NCBI RefSeq assembly: GCF_030253575.1 | Contig: NC_080561.1 | Span: 11,952,001 to 12,016,000, forward strand | Direction of reading: 5' to 3' | DNA: 64,000 nt | Origin: Rhododendron vialii | Lineage: Eukaryota > Streptophyta > Magnoliopsida > Ericales > Ericaceae | In this document: one piece after another, positions 11,801-22,620 of the stretch | Position numbering within the stretch: position 1 is the stretch's first letter | Layout: the number at the start of each line of letters is the position of its first letter | The notes under the pieces: generated by a model | Databases searched by the model: none | What the model was told of the DNA's origin: nothing | Seen by the model: only the letters and a program-made list of their open reading frames with translations | Position numbers and translations under genes: made by a program

Positions 11801-11924
11801 GGGGGTGAAGTTGCTCGAATTTGGTAGTTGGGGGGGTGAAGTTGCTCGAATTTAAACTTAAAGGGGTGAACTTGCCAAAATGCGATAGTTTAGGAGGTGT
11901 TCTTGCAATTAAGCCTCAAGTGAG

Positions 11925-13172
11925 GCACCAAACTTACAAAAAAAAACAAAAAAAAAACAAAAAACCAGGAGTACATTTGTAGCGGAGAAAAAATTATTGA
12001 GTGTTCCGACCCTCTTCACAATAACATATCCACACACGAGATCTGCACCTGGATTCTAAACAAGTTCCTATAACGGTTTATTTGCTTATTTCCTTGGTAC
12101 CTTAATTATTTGCTTATTTTGTGTTTGAATCTTGATGTAGACCTATTATTTACATTTTACCTAAATCCAGACACAAGCACAAACAAAAAAAAATGGATTG
12201 TACACAAATGAGGAGTGACAACCAAACATGCCATGAGCTCCCGGTTTTAAATCAGATTAGTTCGTTTAACGATCACAACAATGAATTTCCAACGTCTCTC
12301 TCAATACTCTCGATGTCGTCGTTACTTGTCACACCGCAACAACAACTAATGCAATACGCCTTGATAGTTGATACCATGATGTAAAACAACAATGGTACAT
12401 GTTTCAGCGCATGCCCACATACCACAGCTCTTTTCAACTCTACTTGTGAACATAAGAGTACCAAAATCTGGCCTACAAGCTCACCATTACAGTGACTTGG
12501 AGTGTGTATATATATGAAGAGATAGGTAGCAAGCTGCTTGAATTTGTGCTGTCACTTGAAAAGAGCTGTGGTATGTTCACAAGGTTTTGTGGAACCAGCA
12601 CCAAAGTTTGAGCATCATCCAATAGCCACTAATGCACAAGGATTTTAACTCAATGGACTCCATTCAATGATCTCAAAAGAAAGAAAATCAGCTAATTCAA
12701 TGTACTTGACTGATTTTTCTGTTAAAACAACTGAATGGAACAACAACCAGTTTTGCTGCATACAGAATTAGTTTTGTGCCATAGCATGTTTTTCTGCCGG
12801 TGATATGGGCATCTGCACGTTTGGGTCCATGATTATTCGTGTAAACAATTGAGGGCAATTTCCGTCTAGAACTCTTAGCTTTTGCTGATATGAAAAATGA
12901 AAAAGAGATATGGAAGTGCATCATCATTCATCAAGAAACGTACCAAGGAATGGTTATGCAATTAACCAAAGAAAAGTGGCACTATGTGAGAAATGGGGAA
13001 ACAAATAACAGAAAGCTAGTCATTAGCAGAGCGGTACCTTAAGAACTAGGTACTCAAACAACAGTCAATCAATCCATACAAAGTCAGAAACCTAAATATT
13101 AGCGTTTGTCAAATTAGAAAAATTCGGATGTTGCAGAACGAACAGCAGAAGAGGATGGTTTCCGTGCAGTCA
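11925..13172. other. intergenic DNA
   Basis: No convincing gene. It starts with A-rich sequence. TAGCGGAG(A/G)AAAAATNTTG-like sequence at about 11979-12007 resembles a stretch just left of the MULE (about 6882-6910). The part nearest 13172 is the likely 3' UTR of the minus-strand gene. Confidence 0.4.
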
Positions 13173-15818
13173 TTATGGAGACGTGACTTGATTCTTAAAC
13201 CTGCTTGAGCGCCTAACTGGTGTCACTATTTCTTCTTCTCCAGATCTCTACAAAACCAACAAATAAACGATGAAGCATAAGAAGCACATTTAGACTACAA
13301 TCAATTTGTAACAGGAAAGTTGGGAAAAAATTATACTTACATGCTTGATGGGAATTTTCTCGTATGTGGTGAAACTTCCATAAGATGGTGAACCCATCGA
13401 GTAATCGGATGATGAAGCCAAGGACTCCCTCCTTTTAGGTACCTTCCGTTGTTTCGTCTCCTGGCTTTGAATTTCATTTTCTCCCCTCAGTGCTCCTTTC
13501 TTGCTATAAGACATGCTATTTTGAAAGCTGCTCATTTCCGATGGACACGATTCTCCAACTATATCAACATCTGCTGTCCAAATGTGCGATTGTGGGGTGG
13601 AAGTCCTCAACTTCTGTGTCAGGCATTGATCAACTGCATCACTAGGGGTAGCAGTGATCCTCCGGTGCTTCAAATAGACCACTGCTATAGCTGTAGCTGC
13701 CACAAGAGCTGAAGCAAGTAGAGAAACTGTCTGCATATAATGCACTGAGAACGTGTTTTCAGACCCATTGACAGAAACTGATGTGGAAACATCCCCTAAT
13801 GGAGTACTCATTTCCAAGTGGCTTTTAGGATTTGCCTCTGCTGTGGCTGACTCGATTATGGCACCTTGGACTTCCCCAGCATTAGCAATTTCAGGTTTGA
13901 TTTCAAGAATTTCCCCAACATCAGGCCTAAATTCAGGATCATGTGAGGGCAAAGAAGGAATATCACTTGGTTCTTGATCCAGAACTAATTCTGAAGAGTC
14001 AGATTCAACTACTTCAGTTACTAGAGCCAGATCTTCTTCTTCAATATCCACTCCTAATGCTTCCTCACTATCATCAGCTTCTTCGTCAGCAGCCCCATTT
14101 TCGAAGTCCTCTTCTAATAGTTCTTCCTCAACCTCTCCTCCTTGCTCATGTATCTCTTCCTTTATGTGATCTAGTTTTAGGTACCCATCAATGAAGGGAT
14201 CCTCTAGCAAAGAAGTCAGATTACTAAATTGCACGGGGCCTAATTTTTCCACCTCATCTAAACTGCCAATTAGCTTAATGAGGTAAACCACAGAATTGGC
14301 TGACCACTGCTTCAAGTTTCTTGCAAAACCATCATAACTTGCTTTCGAAAGTTCGACAATTTCAGACAGGTCATAGAATTTGGAAATGCTCAAGTCTTTA
14401 TAAACAGAAAAATCAAGGACTGGGGGGGACTCATTAACGGACACCGACAAACAACCAATCAAGAGAATCAAAATCAAAGCAGCAGACCTAGATCTCGTAA
14501 AAAACCTTGGTTTGAGCACTCTCTTCTCTTCAACAGTCTCTTTATCAACGTCGGTAGTAAATGGGAGACTATTTGGCTTTGGTTCAGAAACAAGGGGCTC
14601 CACTTCATTCACAGCCTCAGTAGAAGAATCATCCTCAGATTCTTTATTTGAACTCTCAGACTCAATTTCTTCTGAAGTCACTTCAATGTCTGAAAAGCTC
14701 TCAGAAACGAAGCTCTCCTCTAGCCTTTTACCTTGCTCCCTACTACCACCTCCAATCCCTTTCTCCTTCTGAAGGTAAACTTCGATTCGCGGGTTCGGTT
14801 TGTAGTGAAGGAACTGAGGCCTAGGGGAAAGATAATTGGTTTTGGGATCATAAGGCCGAGATGGGTCCGCGTCAAGTGGCGCAATGATAGGGGAAATTGC
14901 CGAACCCAAAGGTTTGATCTTTCCCCCATTCCCAGAGTTAGTTAAATCAGACTCTAATGGGTTCATATCAAAGAACGACTCCGAAAAACTCTGCGAAGTT
15001 AGAGGTAATGGAGAATCAAGGAATGAAACCTTTTTGGACTTTCTAACAGCTGAACTGTTTGAATCTTCAGCCTTGTTATTATTCTGATTAAGACCCATAT
15101 CTGATTCCACAGGTTTCACACTGGAATACGACTCTGACATATTCTGGGATTCAAAAGACTCAACCTTTGTGATTGTTGAGTCTTTTGAATCTTCTTTTGA
15201 ATCAACATCTTCTTTAAGATCAGAGTTATTCAAGGAACCAAACAGGGAATTACCATCAGAGAATGAGATGGAAGTCCTCACAGGCTCATTTCTCTCCCCC
15301 AAAACCTTCTTTTTGGGAGAAGCGTTGATCTTGGAAGCAGCAGAAATCGTGGGTGTCATGAAGTTTTTAGTACCTTTCACAATTGCCGGTGACCGGACTT
15401 TCGCCGGCTTAAAGTTCTGATCTTTGTCGTTTTCTTTTTCGTCGAAAACCCGAGAAAAACACCCAGTTTCCTTGCTTATGGAGTTTCTTCTCCCAAGATC
15501 TGCAATTTTTCCAAACAAGAAACAGAATCAGAAAAAATCAGGAAAAAAAAAAGTGAATCTTGAAAAAATAATGTGATGTAATAATAGTAATAAAGAATGA
15601 GAAAAAGGAAAGGGACCTGATGCAGGGCTGTTGGCGGGGGCAACAGGAGGAGGAAAGACTCTAGGGTTTGAGAGAACTGAGGGTTTTGCAAATGGGTTTC
15701 CACTGTAACTCCTTCTCATGGTAGAATTGGCTTCTGGGGTTCTTGAATTAGAACCCGTTCCGCTAAGGTTTGGTCTAGTTGAGATTGGGGAGGGGGATCT
15801 GTTTCCAGATGTTGCCAT
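13173..15818 (-). CDS. plant-specific 811-residue membrane protein of unknown function, three exons
   Basis: Exons are 15818-15617, 15499-13341 and 13247-13173; all junctions are GT-AG and the total of 2436 bases is in frame. The start MATSGNRSPSPISTRPN follows a GA/CT leader. Exon 2 opens with DLGRRNSISKE and the motifs FMTPTISAASKIN and RKVPKRRESLASSS. A hydrophobic segment (SAALILILLIGCLSVSV) lies near residue 415, and a second (SLLASALVAATAIAVVYLKH) near residue 670. Long Ser/Glu/Asp-rich low-complexity tracts lie in between, so much is probably disordered. The C-terminus is EEEIVTPVRRSSRFKNQVTS. I recall this beginning and end from uncharacterised plant proteins but know no function. The third exon is short and easy to miss; without it the frame would run into the intron and end about 18 codons later. 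Confidence 0.82.
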
Positions 15819-15841
15819 AGAGAGAGAGAGAGAGAGAGAGA
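15819..15841 (+). repeat. (AG)n microsatellite immediately upstream of the start codon
   Basis: The AG run touches the minus-strand ATG at 15818, so on the transcript a CT tract forms the last bases of the 5' leader. Length variation here would alter the leader but not the protein. Confidence 0.85.
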
Positions 15842-16549
15842 GTCGTTGGTGTGTGAGCAAGAATGGTAAGCAAATCAATCTTGAGAGGAAAAATGGGTGC
15901 GTTTTGGAGATACTGTGGAGGGATTTGATGAACAGGTCAAGTAACGGCTAGTTATTTATTGAATGGGATAAGGAAATTTAAATCTCAAGTGCTTTTTACC
16001 GTTGCTGAGGGTGGAGGAAAGTGATGGAGCCGTTGGATTAAACACTTTTTTTTGGTCAGATTTAAAATGGTCAACGGAGGGGAAATATTCCAATAACCGT
16101 TGAGTATCTTTTGGATGTTTTATGGCAATGTTAATTTAATCCAATGAAATTTTACCAAATGAGGAGGATATCGTCACGGGCAAGTTATTTTTTGCCCTTC
16201 AATTTTTCTTTTTCATTTCTTTTTCATTATGCAGTAATTTATTGTGGAACGATGTTGCATACGCAAATTCCCGAAAAGAGTCTATGTGAACCGAACGATT
16301 TTCATCCGTACATTTATACTAAAAATTGTGTGTACAGACGTTCTATTTGTTTGACAGGGGCCTACCTTTTGAGGTTTGTCTAATCATTAGATGGAAATTA
16401 TATTGTGCTTATTGAAATTGCATTAAATCAAATAGAATTACGAAAGTTGAAAGTCTAACATATTAAGCTGGGATGGAAGTAAAATAACTTAGCATCTTTG
16501 TGGACCAACCAAAAAATTGGCAAACATATATTCTTATCATCTTGTAAAG
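15842..16549. other. promoter side of the minus-strand gene and intergenic DNA
   Basis: AT-rich sequence with no coding region I can support. The first few hundred bases must contain the promoter of the 13173-15818 gene. Confidence 0.4.
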
Positions 16550-17033
16550 TGTTGGGAAATCAAATTCCAGAATCCAGCAATGAGGCGTACTAATTTAATA
16601 ACAAAAGAAAATTAGAAAATTCTATAAGGTAGAATCAGAGTTTTATCTCAACTCTTTGCGACATGATCGCTAGTTGACTTATTTCTTGCTGTGTTACGAA
16701 TTCAACTCTACAGAACCTCGCGGCTTTCTATCTTATTCCCCACACGCCTAGAACACGAACTGAGGGTGGACTCTTTCGTGATCTTTTTGCTCCCTCTCAG
16801 TCTCTCTATTTCATGAGTATAGAAAAACGTGACTGTCCTAGAGAGCAATAGCTTGTATATATAGGGTTAGGGTTACGATAGAGACCTAAGGATAAATACA
16901 GACTAGACTCCTTTTGTAATTAAGAAATCCCAATCCTCCTTCATACAACTACCAAATTATAATTGCACTCTCGTCTCTATCTCAAATAATATTTCGAGTT
17001 ACATATTATTACATACGTAAATTTCTCCTAACA
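16550..17033 (-). mobile_element. solo LTR, 484 bp, probably Ty1/copia type
   Basis: The element starts TGTTGGGAAATC and ends CTCCTAACA, the TG...CA ends of LTRs. Flanking pentamers TAAAG (16545-16549) and TTAAG (17034-17038) agree at 4 of 5 bases. On the minus strand a TATATATA box near 16860 lies in an LTR-like position, which sets the orientation. No internal domain or second copy is nearby, so this is best read as a recombined solo LTR. Confidence 0.55.
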
Positions 17034-17311
17034 TTAAGGTTACAGACCCGTTGATTACATATAATTGTCAGATTAAATCAAATTACTGACAATTATATTT
17101 AATCAACATCTATAAAATACCTTTAAGATTTTCCACTTAGCTTATTCGATATGTCGGATACAAGTATCCACCTATAGGATTTAACATAATCGAAACTTAT
17201 AAATTTACTTAAAGGGGTATCATCAATCCCTACCGGAACGTGAATTTCATTAATAATTAATAGTTATTATACATATAACGTTGTGACCCAACTCATCGAG
17301 ACTATTGACCC
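17034..17311. other. intergenic DNA left of the copia element
   Basis: AT-rich, no genes. The last five bases, GACCC at 17307-17311, are the left target duplication of the copia element. Confidence 0.45.
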
Positions 17312-18392
17312 TGTTACCCAAATTATGCAACCTAGAGGGGGGGGGTGAATAGGATTGCTAGTAATAATTACCAATAAAAATTTATCTCTAACAATATATG
17401 CAAACAATAAGTATGCAATCAAAATAGAGAGATAGAGAGATAGAACCCGTTTATAGTGGTTCGGTCCGGATTTGTCCACGGTCCGGCCCTACTCCACTTC
17501 TCCTCAAGCAATTACTTGAAGGTTAGACTAATCTTTAAAAGATTACAACTTGTAAGTCTTGCGGGTGCTTACAAGAACCGAATGCCTCTAGCTTTCCCGA
17601 GGAGCTAGCACAACCGCAAGAATTTTCTCCGAAAACTTCTCAAAAACAATAACACCCAAATTCCAACCCGAATTTGGTCTTCTAAGCTTTCAAGTGTTTG
17701 ACTCAAACACTCACTTAGGAAATACAAGTATGTGAAGAAGGTATGAAAATTATCGCTCACGACTTGTACAAATTTTCTCTCAAGAATAATATGAAAGTGG
17801 AAGAACAATGAGAATTTTTGGCTTTGATCTTTTGAGAATTTGCTCTTGCAATAATATGGAATGTTGTAGCTTGTGTATGTACTCATTAATGAGTTCTTGA
17901 TGCCTTATATAGCCATCCATATGCTTCCTAGCCGTTGGAAACTAGCCGTTGGAACTAGCCGTTGGAAACTAGCCGTTGGAAACTAGCCGTTTGAAACTAG
18001 CCGTTGGAAACTAGCCGTTTGAAACTAGCCGTTGGAACTAGCCGTTGGAAACTAGCCGTTTGATAGAGTGGTCATCCGGGTGGTCGTCCGGTTGTCACAG
18101 CTTTCTGTTCAGACAGCCGGCTTGTCAGCCGGTTCGTCAACCTGTGGCTCACAATTTCATCTAAATAAACCGTTAAAGCATGTATTGAGCTCAATAAAGT
18201 CTTTGTAAATATAAATCATGAATCCAAGAGACTTTATGCTATATTTCAAGGTCACGAAAATATTTAATTCGGGAATCGACTTTTCGATAATTTTGTATTT
18301 GCCGAATAAAAATATCATTGAATTAATCATCAAAATAATTAATAGAGATGCATATAAATTTTCACAAATTATAATGCATACATTTTTCAACA
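17312..18392 (-). repeat. 3' LTR of the copia element
   Basis: Starts TGTTACCC and ends TTCAACA on the plus strand; the partner is 24326-25407. It includes an array of 14-15-base units at about 17924-18062. Confidence 0.93.
17924..18062. repeat. tandem minisatellite in the LTR (left copy)
   Basis: About ten head-to-tail units of ACTAGCCGTTGGAA or ACTAGCCGTTTGAA, with small length differences. The same array in the same order is at about 24939-25077 in the other LTR, as expected if both LTRs were copied from one template. Confidence 0.85.
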
Positions 18393-18410
18393 ATCTCCCC
18401 CTTTTTGATG
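18393..18410 (-). promoter_or_regulatory. polypurine tract of the copia element
   Basis: On the minus strand the bases next to the 3' LTR read ATCAAAAAGGGGGAGAT, the purine run that primes plus-strand DNA synthesis in LTR retrotransposons. It directly abuts the LTR start TGTTG. Confidence 0.85.
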
Positions 18411-18678
18411 ATGACACAAAATGATAGTTTTTATTCAAGAGGAGTTATGCCAATCTCCCCCTTAATACATGCACCAAAGCAATTATCTATGATCAACGAG
18501 TAATAGCAATAATCATCAGATCATAGCAAGCAATTTTTTTAAATTTGCCCAAAATGGCAAGATAGATCAATTAAAACTTGGCTTTTTCTCCCCCTGTGAC
18601 ATCATAAAAAAAAAACTAAAAAGAGAAAAACAATAGGGCCATGGTTCCAGCACCATGCCGCTCTTGCCCTGTAGCACT

Positions 18679-18951
18679 CTATCTTCGTTCATTGAGAGCT
18701 TGGCGTCCTTGATTTTCGTATTCTCGAATAATGGCTGCTACAACGGCAGCTATAATGCCAATCCAATACCACAGAGTATCCACATTTACATTCCATCCGA
18801 ACCATGGTGGTATTCTCATGGTAAGTAACGCACACAGCAGAATGAAGATAAAGAGTTGCATCCAAATGGTTTGGATAAACAACCTGAACTCTGCTCGTTC
18901 GGCATCTCTTTCGTAAAACTCAAACGGTAACCCTTGCGGTATGTTTGCCAT
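18679..18951 (-). CDS. 90-residue two-helix membrane protein between pol and the 3' LTR (extra ORF)
   Basis: The ORF begins MANIPQGLPFEFYERDAERA. It has two hydrophobic helices (IWMQLFIFILLCALLTM, about residues 29-46, and TLWYWIGIIAAVVAAII, about 58-75), separated by a short loop with PPWFGW, and ends in a charged tail. It is on the pol strand, 540 bases downstream of the pol stop, where Sireviruses can carry env-like or other additional ORFs. It is much shorter than the env-like ORFs I know of and I recognise no family. A TATA box and CT-rich leader precede it. It could instead be a piece of host gene carried by the element. The frame is open and the composition looks protein-like, but expression is unproven. 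Confidence 0.6.
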   Translation of the reverse strand: MANIPQGLPFEFYERDAERAEFRLFIQTIWMQLFIFILLCALLTMRIPPWFGWNVNVDTLWYWIGIIAAVVAAIIREYENQGRQALNERR

Positions 18952-19042
18952 TGCTCGATTTGGAAGGATAGAGATTTGGAGAGATTTAGGCCGAGAGAGA
19001 AGGAGAGATAGATAGATGAGGAGATAGAGATTGTGTTGTTGA

Positions 19043-19049
19043 ATTTATA
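19043..19049 (-). promoter_or_regulatory. TATA box in front of the extra copia ORF
   Basis: On the minus strand CTATAAATTC lies 92 bases upstream of the ATG at 18951. It is followed by a pyrimidine-rich leader (TCTATCTCCTCATCTATC...), the layout of a plant core promoter and 5' UTR. Confidence 0.5.
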
Positions 19050-19059
19050 GAGTATGAGA

Positions 19060-19440
19060 TTGCCGAATTGTTTGAAATGCTGCGCCGAAAGAGAGATAGA
19101 TGAAGAGATAGAGATAGGATAGGGGTGGCGGTAGAGATGCGGCGCCGAAAGAGATAAGAATAGGGGATGCGGCCGAATTGTTTGAAATTTGAGATTGAGG
19201 ATAGGGGATGCGGCGCCGATTAGGACAAGAATAGGGGAAGAAAATTGTGTTCGGACATCCGGCTGACAAATGCAGGTTAAGTCCAGAAAACGTTTAAGAG
19301 GAGTAACATTAAAGACCATAAAACTGATTTTCTTCATACCAAACACAGGAAAATGAAACATATGATAAAATGTTTGGAGGGTGATTTCTTTATCAAGATC
19401 ATTTGTACTCTCCATCAAGTATGATATTTACGAATTCAAT
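19060..19440. other. non-coding copia spacer with repeated GATGCGGCGCCG modules
   Basis: Between the pol stop and the extra ORF, the motif GGGGATGCGG(CGCCG) recurs around 19135, 19163 and 19205 among AGAGATA-rich sequence. I see no further gene. Confidence 0.5.
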
Positions 19441-19493
19441 CAACTCAACATTGAATCCAAAAAAAAACTTTTGACATCAAGAACACAACTTTT

Positions 19494-22400
19494 TCATAAA
19501 TGATTAGACATGCCGAGTTCTCGTCGAATGAAACAAAATTGTTCTTCACCAAGGGGTTTTGTGAAAATGTCCGCCAATTGCTTGTCGGTACTAATAAAGT
19601 TAAGTTCAATATCCCCTTTTTGAACATGATCTCTTATAAAATGATGTCTAATCTCAATATGTTTTGTTCGAGAATGTTGAATTGGATTCTTGGTTAAGCT
19701 AATTGCACTAGTATTATCACATTTAATAGGAATATGATCATATTGCAAATTGAAATCCTCCATTTGTTGTTTGATCCACAATATTTGGGCACAACAACTT
19801 CCGGCCGCTACATATTCCGCCTCGGCGGTAGATAGAGCTACGGAATTTTGTTTCTTGCTATGCCAAGACACTAGAGAGTGCCCTAGAAATTGGCAAGTCC
19901 CACTTGTACTTTTACGATCAACTTTGAAACCTCCAAAATCCGCATCCGAATAACCAATTAAATCAAATGCAACTCCACGTGGATAAAACAATCCTAAGTC
20001 ATGAGAACCGCCAACATATTTAAAGATACGTTTAATAGCTTTTAAATGCGATTCTTTAGGACATGATTGAAATCTAGCACACATGCAAACACTAAACATT
20101 ATATCCGGTCTACTTGCAGTGAGATAAAGTAATGAGCCGATCATACCTCGATACATCTTTTCACTGACGGCCTTACCATTCTCATCTTTGTCTAGCTTAG
20201 TTGATGTGCTCATTGGTGTGCTCGTTGGCTTTGATCCTTCCATGCCAAACTTCTTAATAAGTTCTTTCGCATACTTGGCTTGGTTGATTAGGATCCCCTC
20301 ATTAGTTTGCTTGATTTGAAGTCCGAGGAAGAAGTTAAGCTCCCCCATCATACTCATTTCAAATTCACCTTGCATACACTTAGCAAACTCTTTGCACATA
20401 TTATCATTAGTGGCACCAAAGACAATATCATCAACATATATTTGAATAATGAGCATATCTTTACCTTTGGCTTTAATGAAAAGAGTAGTATCAATTTTTC
20501 CACGAGTAAAGCCATTGTCAAGCAAGAATGAACTAAGTCTATCATACCATGCACGTGGTGCTTGCTTCAAACCATATAAAGCTTTTGAGAGTTTAAAAAC
20601 ATGATCGGGGTATACATGATCTTCAAAGCCGGGAGGTTGTTTGACATAAACTTCTTCATTTATGAACCCATTCAAAAATGCACTTTTCACATCCATTTGA
20701 TAAAGCTTGAAATTTTTGAAAGATGCAAAGGCAAGTAATATGCGAATAGCCTCTAATCTAGCTACCGGTGCAAAAGTTTCTTCAAAATCAATACCTTCTT
20801 CTTGATTATAACCTTGAGCAACAAGTCTAGCTTTATTCCTAACAATATTTCCGGATTCATCTAGCTTGTTACGAAAAACCCATTTAGTACCTATAATAGT
20901 GTGATCAAGAGGCTTAGGTACTAATGCCCAAACTTTATTCCTTTCAAATTGATTTAACTCATCTTGCATGGCCAAAATCCAATTTTCATCATCTTGAGCT
21001 TCCGGAAAGTTTTTAGGCTCAATTTGAGAAACAAAAGCTTGATTTTCACAAAAATTTCTATGAGACGAGCGAGTGGTTACCCCTTTCGAAACTTCTCCAA
21101 GAATCAAGTCCTTTGGATGGTTTTGCACGAATCTCCAATCCTTGGAAAGATCTTGGTTGTCTCCCATGGCATCTTGAGGTTGATTAATAACTTCATCTTC
21201 TTTGATTTGAGAGCTTTCTACTTGAGTATCACCATCAACTTTTTCTTGAATTGTCAAGTCATGAATCTCATGTGTAATTTCTAAGTCATCATTATCAACA
21301 ACATCCTTAGTAGCACAAGGATTAGATTCATCAAAGGAAACGTGAATAGATTCTTCAACAAGATTAGTGCGTTTATTATAAATTCTATATGCTTTGCTAG
21401 TAAGAGAGTAACCAATAAAGATGCCTTCATCCGATTTTGAATCAAATTTACCCAAGTCATCTTTTCCATTGTTTAATACATAACATTTACAACCGAAAGC
21501 ATGAAAATAATTTATGTTGGGTATTCTACCATTCCAAAGCTCATAAGGAGTTTTCTTGAGGATAGGCCTAATTAAAACTCGATTCAAAATATAGCATGAG
21601 GTATTAACGGCTTCCGCCCAAAAATATTTTGGCAAAGAGTTTTCACAAAGCATAGTGCGGGCCATTTCTTCCAAAGTACGATTCTTTCTCTCAACTACTC
21701 CATTTTGTTGAGGAGTACGAGGTACAGAAAAGTTATGACCAATACCATGTTCATCACAAAACTTTTCATATAAAGAATTGTCAAGTTCTTTTCCATGATC
21801 CGTACGAATGTTAGAAATAACAAAGCCTTTTTCATTTTGAACTTTTCTACAAAGTTTAGTGAAATTAGGATAAGCCTCATTCTTATGAGCTAGGAACATC
21901 ACCCATGTATATCTAGAGAAATCATCAACAACAACAAGACAATAATAGTTTCCACAAAGACTTGGAGAGCGAGTTGGTCCAAACAAATCCATATGAAGTA
22001 ATTGCAAAGGTCTAGTAGTTGAAACAACATTTTTGGACTTAAAAGAAACCTTGGTTTGTTTTCCTTGTTGGCAAGGACCACAAAGTCTATCTTTTTCAAA
22101 TTTGATTTTAGGAAGACCTTTTACCAAATTTTTTCTAGAGAGTTTTGAAATAGCATCCATACTTGCATGTCCTAGGCGCCTATGCCAAAGCCAACTATTT
22201 TCACTCAAAGCGGAAAAACATTTTATATCACAATTACTTAAATCATTGAGATTAAAAACATATACATTTTCAAATCTTTGTCCAACGAAGAGTGTCTTGT
22301 TGCTTTTGTCATTTTCAATGATACATTTGGATTTTTCAAAGATAACACGATTTCCTCTATCACATAATTGACTTATGCTAAGAAGATTGTGTTTTAAACC

Positions 22401-22607
22401 ATTAACAAGTAAAACATCTTCAATAATAGGAGAATTACCTATATTGCCGATTCCTATGATTTTACCTTTGTTGTTGTCTCCAAATGTGACATGTCCACCA
22501 TCTTTAGACGAAAGAGAATTGAAAGCCCTCTTGTCACCGGTCATGTGTCTTGAACATCCACTATCAAGGTACCAACTTCCTTCCTTGAGAGAACTTTTGA
22601 AGCATAC
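19494..22607 (-). CDS. pol: copia pol: protease, integrase, reverse transcriptase, RNase H
   Basis: Uninterrupted frame of 1037 codons; the first ATG is at 22544. The protease motif [12 protein letters not shown] lies at the very start, ahead of that ATG. Then come the integrase zinc-binding region (WHRRLGHAS ... LCGPCQQGK), the integrase core ([15 protein letters not shown]), the RT ([40 protein letters not shown]) and the RNase H ([20 protein letters not shown]). Catalytic residues appear present throughout. The frame is +1 relative to gag, and a TAG at 22610-22608 limits it upstream. Pol must therefore be made by frameshifting, splicing or reinitiation, or a small indel lies at the junction. 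Encoded proteins would reverse-transcribe and integrate the element. Confidence 0.92.
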   Translation of the reverse strand, partial: VCFKSSLKEGSWYLDSGCSRHMTGDKRAFNSLSSKDGGHVTFGDNNKGKIIGIGNIGNSPIIEDVLLVNGLKHNLLSISQLCDRGNRVIFEKSKCIIENDKSNKTLFVGQRFENVYVFNLNDLSNCDIKCFSALSENSWLWHRRLGHASMDAISKLSRKNLVKGLPKIKFEKDRLCGPCQQGKQTKVSFKSKNVVSTTRPLQLLHMDLFGPTRSPSLCGNYYCLVVVDDFSRYTWVMFLAHKNEAYPNFTKLCRKVQNEKGFVISNIRTDHGKELDNSLYEKFCDEHGIGHNFSVPRTPQQNGVVERKNRTLEEMARTMLCENSLPKYFWAEAVNTSCYILNRVLIRPILKKTPYELWNGRIPNINYFHAFGCKCYVLNNGKDDLGKFDSKSDEGIFIGYSLTSKAYRIYNKRTNLVEESIHVSFDESNPCATKDVVDNDDLEITHEIHDLTIQEKVDGDTQVESSQIKEDEVINQPQDAMGDNQDLSKDWRFVQNHPKDLILGEVSKGVTTRSSHRNFCENQAFVSQIEPKNFPEAQDDENWILAMQDELNQFERNKVWALVPKPLDHTIIGTKWVFRNKLDESGNIVRNKARLVAQGYNQEEGIDFEETFAPVARLEAIRILLAFASFKNFKLYQMDVKSAFLNGFINEEVYVKQPPGFEDHVYPDHVFKLSKALYGLKQAPRAWYDRLSSFLLDNGFTRGKIDTTLFIKAKGKDMLIIQIYVDDIVFGATNDNMCKEFAKCMQGEFEMSMMGELNFFLGLQIKQTNEGILINQAKYAKELIKKFGMEGSKPTSTPMSTSTKLDKDENGKAVSEKMYRGMIGSLLYLTASRPDIMFSVCMCARFQSCPKESHLKAIKRIFKYVGGSHDLGLFYPRGVAFDLIGYSDADFGGFKVDRKSTSGTCQFLGHSLVSWHSKKQNSVALSTAEAEYVAAGSCCAQILWIKQQMEDFNLQYDHIPIKCDNTSAISLTKNPIQHSRTKHIEIRHHFIRDHVQKGDIELNFISTDKQLADIFTKPLGEEQFCFIRRELGMSNHL

Positions 22608-22620
22608 CTACAATAGCACA

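Larger units (their letters stand above)
6930..11915. mobile_element. 5-kb Mutator-like (MULE) element with 9-bp target duplication
   Basis: The TIRs are ~140 bases: 6930 onward starts GGCTTAATTGCAAGAACACC, and the reverse complement of the right end (11915 leftward) starts identically and stays very similar through AAATTCGAGCAACTTCACCCC. The nine flanking bases are TCAAGTGAT (6921-6929) and TCAAGTGAG (11916-11924), 8 of 9 identical, the size typical of Mutator elements. Inside are a transposase N-terminal remnant on the minus strand and a small GRF zinc-finger gene on the plus strand. The catalytic MULE domain is missing and both inner genes carry a frame break, so the element is non-autonomous. 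Confidence 0.85.

Noticed and set aside
12193-12464. Two ~63-residue frames on opposite strands
   Set aside because: Overlapping, no motif, no promoter or splice context; treated as chance.
13290-15518. A single 742-residue frame starting MFGKIADL as the whole protein
   Set aside because: That start lies in an intron. The upstream exon with a good leader, ATG and matching splice phase, and a short downstream exon, make a better gene model.
17605-17886. 93-residue frame present twice (also 24620-24901)
   Set aside because: Duplicated only because it lies in both LTRs; no protein features.
17924-18062. CRISPR-like array of short repeats
   Set aside because: Units are adjacent with no spacers, lie in an LTR and recur in the partner LTR, so this is a minisatellite in a eukaryotic retrotransposon.
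18679-18951. Classical retroviral-type envelope protein
   Set aside because: Only 90 residues with two helices and no visible signal peptide, cleavage site or glycosylation-rich ectodomain; called an extra membrane ORF instead.
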